Assembly (NCBI GenBank): GCA_900772625.1
Contig: CAAHEQ010000019.1
Span: 1 to 9,928, forward strand
Direction of reading: 5' to 3'
Length of the DNA: 9,928 bases
Source: Alphaproteobacteria bacterium
Lineage (GTDB): Bacteria; Pseudomonadota; Alphaproteobacteria; CAAHEQ01; UBA3637
In this document: piece after piece, positions 1-6,595 of the stretch
Layout: each line of letters begins with the position of its first letter
Numbering within the stretch: the first letter of the stretch is position 1
Made by a program: the position numbers and the translations under genes
Notes under the pieces: generated by a model
What the model saw: the letters and a program-made list of their open reading frames with translations, nothing else
The model's database searches: none
Told to the model about the DNA's origin: nothing

Positions 1-174
1 CTTTTTTTATAAAAAAATAAAGCTTTTTTTTATTTTTTTTTGCTTGACAAGAAAGATTTTTTAGCAAAGCAACCAATTCCCAGCCAAATATAATTTAATA
101 AAGAGAAGAGCACGGCTTATAAAAGTGCACAGAGTGGCTTTTAAAGCCACTCTGCATAAACCCACAAACACCCT
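1..174. other. AT-rich intergenic stretch, no gene seen
   Basis: No open reading frame of credible length starts or ends here. The first 40 bases are almost pure A/T with long T runs. The only structured element is the inverted repeat at 130-154, listed separately. An isolated TATAAT at 89-94 and an isolated TTGACA at 44-49 lie about 39 bases apart and do not make a promoter together. Confidence 0.6.
120..154 (-). terminator. Probable terminator of the Cys-rich pseudopilin gene
   Basis: A perfect 12-base inverted repeat (130-141 and 143-154, one central base) starts about 20 bases beyond the stop codon of the minus-strand gene. In practice it would fold as a stem of about 10 pairs with a small A/T loop. 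Read on the minus strand, the hairpin is followed by TGCAC and then TTTTATAAG, so the T tract is short and set back by five bases. On the plus strand no T run follows. The position and stem favour a terminator for the minus-strand gene; the weak T tract makes this less than certain. Confidence 0.6.
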
Positions 175-2142
175 TTAGTACTGGTTGCAACCACCATTGA
201 CATATCGGTGACCTGGTGCACAGCAATAGTTCACGCCGTCCAAATTGGTTATTTCACCTGTACATGTGCAACCATCGGACATATCATATCCTGTTTGAGG
301 GCACGTATTGCCGTCAGCCGAGCACAGCGATGCTTTGACCGAATTACACGTCCACTTACCATTTGTATAGCTGCACAGCTCGCCACAACTTTTCATTTTC
401 GTATTGCCGTCTGCGTCTATTTGCTTGTAATAGCAAATGAATGGACCGTAGCCCGTGCCGTTGACGACACAGCCAACAGTCGATGACGGATCAAAGCATC
501 CCCACTGACCTGTCAGCACTTTAGCAAACGTTGTGCCAGCTGGGCAATCGGCAGGATCGCACGAAGCACGCGTAAACTTCGGCGCTGATTTTGAAATACC
601 ACCACACTGCTCACCGCTATCCGTCCAATAGCACGGCTCGTAATAACCCTCTGTTTTTGTAGCACACCAATAGTTGTCTTTTTGGCAAGCCGCTTCTGTT
701 GTACCTGTTGAGGGGTTATACATATTCGCAACATATGTAAAGCCCTTCAAGCACGCTTGTGTGGCGCAAGAACCGCAAGTGCCCGAGCTGGCACCCTCGA
801 TAGTTGCCTTCACTTGGTCTTTTGTGCAGTTCCAACCGCACGCATAGCCGTTTCTGGAGCAACTCCAAAGCCCTGTATTAATTGTGCATGTCATACTGCC
901 TGCGTCTGTCGTAAATAAGCAATGTCCGTTAAACTCGAAATACGCCAAATCTGCGCCAGCTTGAATGCTTGTGCATTCGTTTTTGTCACACATACCATAG
1001 CTGATTCGCGAAGCATCTGAGGACAATTCCATACAGCCTGCTTCATTATTGGCGCAATAGTACTTATCGTCATTGACTGCTAAATAGCGCCAACATTGGC
1101 TGCCGTCCGTCCACTGATAACCCGAGCAACCATAGTAGTATGTATTTGCGTGAACCGTTGTGTATTCAAGTGGGTGACCTGCCTCACAATTTTTCGGATT
1201 GCAAACGCCGTATTGGCATGACACGCCTTTTTCGTCACAGTTCACACCGCACGTTTTATCATTGATTTGACATCTATAAGAAAGCGTCCCTGGTGTACCG
1301 CCCGAGCAAACGGATTTCAAGCAAACACCGCCGACTTCCACAAAGCCCGTTTCTGGGCATTGGCATTTTGTGCCGTCCCAAAGCATATCTTGAGCATGGC
1401 CGTTTGCATCATATAAAGTTGGGCACGAGCAAACATAAGTCGCCCCCATCCATCGCAAAGCGCGTGGGCTAGCACAAGGTTCGCATTTGCCCGTTGCTGG
1501 ATTGATGAATTGATTATCTGGGCACGCGCACGTATCTGGGTCTACACCCGCCGCCAACATCGCATCAGAACAAACACACTCATCTCCTTTCCAGTTTTGA
1601 CCTTCTGGACATTCACAATAACAGTCTGCAAAGTTTGCTTTTCTTAAAACTCCGCCACCGGCGGTACAATCCGCACTTGTCAATTGACACGCTTGAGAAC
1701 CTCCCTGTTTTGCGTATTCAGGAAAAGTCTTAAAAACAACTGCGTTATCCGCCCCACAAACAGTCGTCGAGTTATCCACCAGAATCGATTCAAACTCTCG
1801 ATTTGAACCACCAGTTGTCATAACGAGGTTTTGACAAACACCTTTGCTTACGTTCTCAGCCGTCAGCAGCAACACTTTGTTTGAGTCGTTTTCATATACA
1901 CGCTTTGAAATATATTTCCCATAAGGATAAGCTACATTATCTCCATCATATTTGACATAACGTCTGTTTTGCAACTCAGAGGCAGTTATCAAAGCTTCAT
2001 TCATAATCTGGCCTGCTTTGATTTTATCCAGAATATAGCGAATACCGCTTAAAGAGGCAACCGTTAACATCCCGATAACAATCAGTACCGCTAACAGTTC
2101 AATCATCGAACGCCCTTTTTGATACGAATAATAAAGCTTCAT
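175..2142 (-). CDS. Large cysteine-rich protein with type IV prepilin-like N-terminus
   Basis: 655 residues. The start is a short basic leader ending KG (residues 9-10), then RSMIELL and a hydrophobic helix to about residue 36. This is the layout of a class III (type IV pilin or pseudopilin) signal: cleavage expected after Gly10 by a prepilin peptidase, with Glu at mature position 5. Mature residue 1 is Arg, where Phe or Met is usual. From residue 103 on there are 58 cysteines in 553 residues and none before. Residues 174-274 hold four CxCP motifs (176, 205, 238, 260), rather like EGF or growth-factor-receptor Cys-rich domains. Residues 314-600 look like four divergent modules of about 70 residues, each opening with C-x4-C (314/319, 385/390, 459/464, 528/533). 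The even cysteine count and exported position suggest disulfide bonds. An AGGAAAGGGG ribosome site sits 7 bases before the ATG. Most pseudopilins are about 100-200 residues, so the C-terminal part is a large addition. Function unknown; a minor pilin tip, adhesin or surface protein are options. Confidence 0.85.
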   Translation of the reverse strand: MKLYYSYQKGRSMIELLAVLIVIGMLTVASLSGIRYILDKIKAGQIMNEALITASELQNRRYVKYDGDNVAYPYGKYISKRVYENDSNKVLLLTAENVSKGVCQNLVMTTGGSNREFESILVDNSTTVCGADNAVVFKTFPEYAKQGGSQACQLTSADCTAGGGVLRKANFADCYCECPEGQNWKGDECVCSDAMLAAGVDPDTCACPDNQFINPATGKCEPCASPRALRWMGATYVCSCPTLYDANGHAQDMLWDGTKCQCPETGFVEVGGVCLKSVCSGGTPGTLSYRCQINDKTCGVNCDEKGVSCQYGVCNPKNCEAGHPLEYTTVHANTYYYGCSGYQWTDGSQCWRYLAVNDDKYYCANNEAGCMELSSDASRISYGMCDKNECTSIQAGADLAYFEFNGHCLFTTDAGSMTCTINTGLWSCSRNGYACGWNCTKDQVKATIEGASSGTCGSCATQACLKGFTYVANMYNPSTGTTEAACQKDNYWCATKTEGYYEPCYWTDSGEQCGGISKSAPKFTRASCDPADCPAGTTFAKVLTGQWGCFDPSSTVGCVVNGTGYGPFICYYKQIDADGNTKMKSCGELCSYTNGKWTCNSVKASLCSADGNTCPQTGYDMSDGCTCTGEITNLDGVNYCCAPGHRYVNGGCNQY

Positions 2143-2183
2143 TTAACAACCCCTTTCCTTATAAAGAACTTTCGTCTCGTTCT

Positions 2184-2212
2184 AAGATAAAAAAATGCGT
2201 CTCTATTGTCAA
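2184..2212 (-). promoter_or_regulatory. Promoter of the Cys-rich pseudopilin gene
   Basis: On the minus strand there is a perfect -35 TTGACA (2207-2212), a 17-base spacer and a -10 TATCTT (2184-2189). The expected start is near 2177, giving a leader of about 35 bases that contains the strong ribosome site at 2150-2160. It resembles the sigma-70 consensus, so the gene is probably expressed well under standard growth. Confidence 0.7.
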
Positions 2213-2233
2213 GCAAATTTTACAAAAGAGTAC

Positions 2234-2268
2234 TTGCAAAAATAATTCTTTTCTTTATACTATAAAGT
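2234..2268 (+). promoter_or_regulatory. Promoter of the mla-like operon, start point close to the ATG
   Basis: TTGCAA (2234-2239), a 16-base spacer and TATACT (2256-2261) form a good sigma-70-type promoter. The predicted start of transcription, about 7 bases beyond the -10 box, falls at 2268-2269. That is the first base of the mlaE start codon. No Shine-Dalgarno sequence lies between 2250 and 2268. The pilin-gene -35 box (2207-2212) is 21 bases away on the other strand, so the two promoters are back to back without overlap. Confidence 0.6.
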
Positions 2269-3378
2269 ATGAGTTTAAAGTTTAAAATATCACAAAACAC
2301 ACTTCACCTGTCCTTTAATGATGATTGGACAGGTGTTTCGTGTGCACAGATAATTAAGAAAATCTTTGATTTGGCACGCCGTCATCACACCGAAAAGTTT
2401 GATTTTGACTTGTCGGGTTTAAAAAAGTGGGATTCATCGTTTGTGGCATTGCTTGCTCTATGCCTTGAACAGGCGGGCAAAAAAGACATGCCATTCAAGT
2501 TTTCCAATGCGCCCGAAAACATCTTGCACCTTTTGGATATGGCTAACACTTCGGCTGCGCCACACCCCTCGCGCACACGGAATTTCAACTTAATTGAAGC
2601 TTTGGGGAGCAAAACAATCGGCGCTATTCAAAGCACGTATGCGGGTTTAGTGTTTCTCAAAAACTGTCTTAAATCACTTGGCCGAGCCATTGCAGACACA
2701 GCCGTTATGCGCCGCATTGATTTTTTGTTTGCGCTGGATGATTGTGGCCCTAAAGCGATTATTATCGTATCTCTGATCAGCTTTATGATTGGTTTAATTT
2801 TGGCTTTTGTCGGTGCGCTGCAACTTAAATACTTCGGCGCACAGATTTATATCGCAAGCCTTGTCTGCATCGGTATGACTCGCATTATGGGCGCGATTAT
2901 GACGGGCATTATTATGGCGGGCAGAACTGGGGCATCTTATGCGGCTACAATCGGCTCTATGCAAGTCAATGAAGAGCTGGACGCATTAAAAACGATGGGC
3001 ATTTCTCGGGTCGACTTTTTGGTGTTGCCCAGATTGCTTGCGCTGATGATAGCAATGCCTTTACTGACGATGCTCGCCGATTTTATGGGAATTGTGGGCG
3101 GCGCATTTGTCGGCATTTTCTTGCAAGACTTGCCTATGGCGGAATACATCAAGTATACAACAGAAGCATTTACCGTTAAAAACTTTTTGGTGGGCTTGTT
3201 TCATGGCTTTGTCTATGCGATTGTCATCGCGCTTTGTGGGTGCTATTACGGACTGACTTCGGATAAAAACGCGGACGGGGTCGGTAAAGCGACAACCAAC
3301 GCGGTCGTCAGCGCAATCGTGTGGATGATTATGATGACGGGCATTATCACCGTGATTTTTGAAAGGCTGGGCATTTAA
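2269..3378 (+). CDS. mlaE: STAS-MlaE fusion, lipid ABC transporter permease
   Basis: Membrane permease of an MCE-type phospholipid transporter, 369 residues. Residues 1 to about 92 look like a STAS domain (strand-rich start, the DLSGLKKWDSS segment at 47-57), the role played by the separate MlaB protein in E. coli. Residues about 115-369 are the MlaE domain, with hydrophobic segments near 163-187, 193-216, 251-285, 305-328 and 343-365. The family core is clear: GLILAFVGALQ at 175-185 and the MAGRTGASYAATIGSM stretch at 216-231, followed by NEELDALKTMGI. The start is fixed: an in-frame TAA lies two codons upstream (2263-2265) and no ATG, GTG or TTG follows in the first 20 codons. The stop TAA shares one base with the mlaF ATG, so the genes are translationally coupled. 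STAS fusion to the permease is common in alphaproteobacteria, so the length is normal for that type. Confidence 0.93.
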   Translation: MSLKFKISQNTLHLSFNDDWTGVSCAQIIKKIFDLARRHHTEKFDFDLSGLKKWDSSFVALLALCLEQAGKKDMPFKFSNAPENILHLLDMANTSAAPHPSRTRNFNLIEALGSKTIGAIQSTYAGLVFLKNCLKSLGRAIADTAVMRRIDFLFALDDCGPKAIIIVSLISFMIGLILAFVGALQLKYFGAQIYIASLVCIGMTRIMGAIMTGIIMAGRTGASYAATIGSMQVNEELDALKTMGISRVDFLVLPRLLALMIAMPLLTMLADFMGIVGGAFVGIFLQDLPMAEYIKYTTEAFTVKNFLVGLFHGFVYAIVIALCGCYYGLTSDKNADGVGKATTNAVVSAIVWMIMMTGIITVIFERLGI

Positions 3379-4142
3379 TGCAAGACATTATCAAAGCTGA
3401 GCACTTAACGATTGGATACGAGCACAACGCCGTCTTAAAAGACATTTCGTTTGCCGTGCACGAGCACGATGTGTTTGCAATTATGGGTGCAAGCGGTTGT
3501 GGTAAAAGTACTTTACTGCGCGTTTTGTCGGGCCTGATGCCGCCGCTGAAAGGAAGCTTTTACATTGACGGCATCGACTTTACACGCGCGAGCAAAGAGC
3601 AAAAAAATATACTGATGCAACAAAGTGGCATTTTGTATCAAAGCGGTGCGCTGTTTACATCGATGACATTGCTTGAAAATGTTTCATTGCCACTTCAAGA
3701 GTACAGCGATTTTTCACCCGCAGACATTACTCAAATTGCCAAATTAAAATTGGCATTGGTCGGGCTTAGGGGATTCGAGGGATTCTACCCTTCGGAAATC
3801 AGTGGCGGTATGAAAAAGCGGGCTGGCTTGGCTCGCGCCTTAGCGCTCGATCCAAAAATTGTTTATTTTGATGAACCTTCGGCGGGGTTAGATCCTGTCA
3901 GCTCTCGGCGCTTGGACGAGCTGATTTTAAACATCAACCAAAGCTTGGGCACAACAATTATTATCGTCTCGCACGAATTGCCTTCGATTTTCAGCATTGC
4001 GAACAATTCGATTTTCTTGTCAAACAAAACGCACGGCATCGAAGCGTCAGGAGACCCCAAAGAATTGCTCAAAAACCCACCCAGCGAAGAAGTCGCGTTA
4101 TTTTTAACCAGAGGAGATTATCATGCAAAAAAAGCCAAATAA
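3378..4142 (+). CDS. mlaF: MlaF-type lipid transporter ATP-binding protein
   Basis: Cytoplasmic ATPase that powers the MlaE permease, 254 residues and full length. All ABC motifs are visible in order: Walker A GASGCGKST (37-45), Q-loop Gln88 in LYQSGALF (the Mla-family form), signature ISGGMKKRAGLARAL (141-155), Walker B IVYFDEP (161-167) with catalytic Glu166, D-loop AGLDP (169-173) and the switch His199 in VSHE. It overlaps mlaE by one base (TAATG) and overlaps the next gene by 20 bases, so all three are probably made in a fixed ratio from one message. Nothing is missing; assignment to the MlaF/Ttg2A group rests on the Q-loop and signature wording plus the neighbours. Confidence 0.95.
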   Translation: MQDIIKAEHLTIGYEHNAVLKDISFAVHEHDVFAIMGASGCGKSTLLRVLSGLMPPLKGSFYIDGIDFTRASKEQKNILMQQSGILYQSGALFTSMTLLENVSLPLQEYSDFSPADITQIAKLKLALVGLRGFEGFYPSEISGGMKKRAGLARALALDPKIVYFDEPSAGLDPVSSRRLDELILNINQSLGTTIIIVSHELPSIFSIANNSIFLSNKTHGIEASGDPKELLKNPPSEEVALFLTRGDYHAKKAK

Positions 4143-4890
4143 GTTTCGAATTGGTTTGTTTGTTATCGCGGGCATTATAGCCTTAAGTGCTATTTTAGGC
4201 CAAAGCATTTTTTCCAAAATGTTTGATAAAAAAGCCGAAATATGGGTTATGTATTTTGACGAGTCTATCAAAGGACTTGATGTAGGCTCTTCTGTCGTCT
4301 TCAACGGCGTTGAAATAGGCAAGGTGAAAAAGATTAACTTGATTATCTCGCCCGATACGTTGGAAGCAAAAATCCCTGTATTTGTGGAAATGTTGCAAAA
4401 CTATCGACTGGAAGATCAGTACTCGCCCCTGCAACGCAAGCGCGGTGTGCAAATGTTGATTCAAAAGGGTCTGCGTGCTCGATTGGCTACAAAAAGCTAT
4501 TTGACAGGTCAGCTGATGATCGAGCTTGCTATGCTGCCAAAAACGCCTATCAACCTTGTCAAAAACGCGCCCGCAAATATGACGCAAATCCCAACCGTGC
4601 TATCGCCTTTGAGCGAGCTGTCGCGTGGCTTGCAAGACTTGCCATTAAAGCAAATCGTCACACGCTTTGATAACATTTTGGGCAACATCAACGACATTTT
4701 GCCAAAGATTAACAGCGTGCTTGAAAACCTTGATAAAACGGCCAATCAAAACGCTTCACGCTTGGGCGATACGATGATTAACATTAACAAAGCGCTGATC
4801 GATGTATCGGATATGGCAAAAGCGATGCGCAATATGGCGGATTATATTGAACGTCACCCAGATTCACTTTTGAAAGGGAAAGGATACTAA
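4123..4890 (+). CDS. mlaD: MlaD-type MCE-domain periplasmic lipid-binding protein
   Basis: 255 residues, anchored in the inner membrane by one N-terminal helix (about 9-29, following a KKPNKFR positive stretch) with the rest in the periplasm. One MCE domain spans about 37-137, with the typical GLDVGSSVVFNGVEIGKV at 51-68 and its closing strand region GLRARLATKSYLTGQL at 116-131. Residues 160-245 are mostly helical and ready to form a coiled bundle. The tail YIERHPDSLLKG (241-252) recalls PqiB-like MCE proteins more than E. coli MlaD. MCE proteins form hexameric rings that hold or pass lipids. The gene starts inside the end of mlaF, with GAGGAG at 4111-4116 six bases before the ATG, and the next gene begins one base after its stop. 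The family call is firm; the mlaD symbol follows from the operon. Confidence 0.9.
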   Translation: MQKKPNKFRIGLFVIAGIIALSAILGQSIFSKMFDKKAEIWVMYFDESIKGLDVGSSVVFNGVEIGKVKKINLIISPDTLEAKIPVFVEMLQNYRLEDQYSPLQRKRGVQMLIQKGLRARLATKSYLTGQLMIELAMLPKTPINLVKNAPANMTQIPTVLSPLSELSRGLQDLPLKQIVTRFDNILGNINDILPKINSVLENLDKTANQNASRLGDTMININKALIDVSDMAKAMRNMADYIERHPDSLLKGKGY

Positions 4891-4891
4891 G

Positions 4892-5461
4892 ATGAAAAAA
4901 ATCATTGCTCTTTTTTGTTGCTGTTTAGCTTTAGCAGGTTGCCTTGGCGCGCCCAGCAAACCTGCGCAGTTTTATACGTTGACGGATGTGACGGGTGGCA
5001 AGGCGCTCAGCCAAAAAAGCTTTACTCTCAGCATTGACAGTGTAGATATGCCAAATTATTTGGACAAGCCACAAATCGTCACGATGGACAAGCAAAGCGG
5101 GCAAGTAAATGTGTCCGAAATGAACCGTTGGATCGAGCCTTTTGGGCATTTGTTCCAGCGCACATTGATTAACGACTTGTACCAATATTTGCCCAACGCC
5201 GTCATTACAAATACGCTTTTGACGCTGGACAAGGCCGACAAATCAGTCTTTGTGCAAATCAACCAACTGAATGCGGCTTTTAATGGCCAAGCGACTTTGG
5301 ACGTGTTGTGCAAAATCCGCAACAAAGACGGCAAAGTCATTTATGAAAAACGTTCGGTGTTTACCGAGCCTGTAGGCGACAGCTATGACAGCATCAGTGC
5401 TGCGGCCAGCGCGCTTGTTGGTAAGCTTGCCAAGCTCATCAGCCAAGAGGCAATCAGATGA
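4892..5461 (+). CDS. PqiC-like ABC-type transport auxiliary lipoprotein
   Basis: 189 residues with a lipoprotein signal: MKK, a hydrophobic stretch, then lipobox LAGC with lipidated Cys17. Residue 18 is Leu, not Asp, so sorting to the outer membrane is expected. The mature start PAQFYTL (25-31), and the RWIEPFGHLFQRTLINDLYQYLP segment near 84-106 with the VDMPNYLDKPQIV stretch before it, are the pattern of the ABC_trans_aux (formerly DUF330, PqiC) family. In the Pqi system this lipoprotein works at the outer membrane with the MCE protein PqiB, so here it is inferred to be the outer-membrane partner of the upstream MCE protein. It begins one base after the mlaD stop and its TGA overlaps the next ATG by four bases. 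Confidence 0.88.
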   Translation: MKKIIALFCCCLALAGCLGAPSKPAQFYTLTDVTGGKALSQKSFTLSIDSVDMPNYLDKPQIVTMDKQSGQVNVSEMNRWIEPFGHLFQRTLINDLYQYLPNAVITNTLLTLDKADKSVFVQINQLNAAFNGQATLDVLCKIRNKDGKVIYEKRSVFTEPVGDSYDSISAAASALVGKLAKLISQEAIR

Positions 5462-5934
5462 GCCATGAAGACAAAACCAATGTGATGCGCATTTTGGATC
5501 AAAAGAAGGTCGTTTACCAAGCGCATAGCTATTCTGATACGGACGCTATCAGTGGGGTAGAAGTCGCGGCTGCGTTGCACCAAGATCCTGCCCAAGTTTT
5601 CAAAACGTTGGTCACAAAAGGCAAGTCTAGTTTGTTTGTGTTCGTCATTCCTGTGGCGGCAGAGCTGGATTTGAAAAAAGCCGCCAAAGCCGTGGGCGAA
5701 AAAAATGTCGAGATGTTAAAAAGCAAAGACTTGCTGCCGATGACGGGTTATATTCACGGCGGCTGTTCGCCAATTGGAATGAAAAAGTTTTATAAAACGA
5801 CTTTTCACGAAAGCGCCCAAGATTTAAAAACCGTGATTTTCAGCGGTGGCAAAATCGGCTATCAGGTGGAGTTGAGCCTTGCCGAGCTTGCGAAGGTTAT
5901 CCCTTTTCAGCTGGCGGACATAATCCACAAATAA
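5458..5934 (+). CDS. ybaK: YbaK-type Cys-tRNA(Pro)/Cys-tRNA(Cys) deacylase
   Basis: 158 residues, the normal length. YbaK removes cysteine wrongly loaded on tRNA-Pro by prolyl-tRNA synthetase, a trans-editing step in the cytoplasm. Visible family marks are VFKTLV (47-52) with the key Lys49, the GYIHGGCSPIGMKK block (97-110) containing the GxxxP-type active-site loop, and FSGGKIGYQVELS (128-140). The ATG overlaps the lipoprotein TGA (ATGA, 5458-5461), so it is translated as the last gene of the lipid-transport operon even though its work is unrelated. No separate promoter is evident. YbaK and ProX-like deacylases share a fold; the GGCSPIG wording favours YbaK. Confidence 0.92.
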   Translation: MSHEDKTNVMRILDQKKVVYQAHSYSDTDAISGVEVAAALHQDPAQVFKTLVTKGKSSLFVFVIPVAAELDLKKAAKAVGEKNVEMLKSKDLLPMTGYIHGGCSPIGMKKFYKTTFHESAQDLKTVIFSGGKIGYQVELSLAELAKVIPFQLADIIHK

Positions 5935-5982
5935 TTGCTAAACACTTTTTATCCAGAAGTGGGACGTAGCACGGATAGTTCG
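5935..5982. other. Short convergent intergenic gap
   Basis: 48 bases lie between the ends of the plus-strand ybaK operon and the minus-strand rex gene. A weak CACTT/AAGTG pairing (5943-5961) is the only inverted repeat seen and lacks a proper T run on either side, so no intrinsic terminator can be assigned. Opposing transcripts may overlap here, or ending may depend on Rho. Confidence 0.5.
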
Positions 5983-6594
5983 TTATTCTTGATGATGGGT
6001 CAGTTGCAAAAAGTTGCCAATCAGATTTTCATAATAAACGCACACGCCATCGGGCACGTCAAGCACTTTTTGCGTAAAGTTCCAAATGTACTTTGCACCA
6101 CAGGAAACGGCAAAATCCGCCATTTCTTGCGCAACATTTTTGGGCACAGTTAAAATGACTGTTTCGGCTTGCTCGGTACGCATTTTTTCAGGCAGCTGGC
6201 TGATGTGAAAAATTGGCTTATCGTTAACGCTGATCCCAACCTTGAGGGGGTCGTTATCGAACAAAGCTATAACAGCCATACCATAGTTGCCAAAGTCATC
6301 ATATTTGGACAAGGCAAAGCCCAAATTGCCCGCCCCAATAATAAAAAGATTTTTGTGTTTAGCAAAGCCAAGCAGCTTTTCGATTGCGGTTTTCAGTTCG
6401 CGCACGTCATAGCCTATTTTGGCCTTGCCTAAAACACCACACAAAGAAATATCTTTGCGCACTTGCGAATCGTCAACTTTTAATAATTGAGCCAGCTGTG
6501 CGCTGGAGACAAACTTTTCGTCCGTCTCCAGAGCATCGCCTAGTATGCAATGATATAGCGTCAAGCGCTCGATTATCTTTGCTGACAGGTTCAT
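5983..6594 (-). CDS. rex: Redox-sensing transcriptional repressor Rex
   Basis: 203 residues, close to the usual 205-215. Residues 1 to about 77 are the winged-helix DNA-binding domain, with the conserved SAQLAQLLKVDDSQVRKDIS recognition region (31-50) and the GxxGKAKIGYDV wing (53-64). Residues 82 to about 180 are a Rossmann fold with IGAGNLG (86-92) for NAD(H) and the acidic FDND (112-115). The C-terminal helix (about 187-199) is the domain-swapped dimer element. Rex binds its operator when NAD+ is high and lets go when NADH rises, so it de-represses fermentation genes. The gene starts one base after the adhE stop (TAAGATG), with GAGGG 11 bases before the ATG inside the adhE end, so it is co-transcribed with its likely target. 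Rex is best known from Gram-positive and some other phyla. Confidence 0.96.
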   Translation of the reverse strand: MNLSAKIIERLTLYHCILGDALETDEKFVSSAQLAQLLKVDDSQVRKDISLCGVLGKAKIGYDVRELKTAIEKLLGFAKHKNLFIIGAGNLGFALSKYDDFGNYGMAVIALFDNDPLKVGISVNDKPIFHISQLPEKMRTEQAETVILTVPKNVAQEMADFAVSCGAKYIWNFTQKVLDVPDGVCVYYENLIGNFLQLTHHQE

Positions 6595-6595
6595 C

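Noticed and set aside
44..94. TTGACA and TATAAT words on the plus strand
   Set aside because: They are about 39 bases apart, too far for one promoter, and no plus-strand gene follows.
2206..2225. Possible Rex site (TTGT ... ACAA) over the pseudopilin promoter
   Set aside because: The half-sites are 12 bases apart where a Rex site needs 10, and the inner bases do not follow TTGTGA/TCACAA.
4195..4587. 130-codon minus-strand frame opposite mlaD
   Set aside because: It is antisense to a well-supported MCE-domain gene and shows no domain or start signal of its own.
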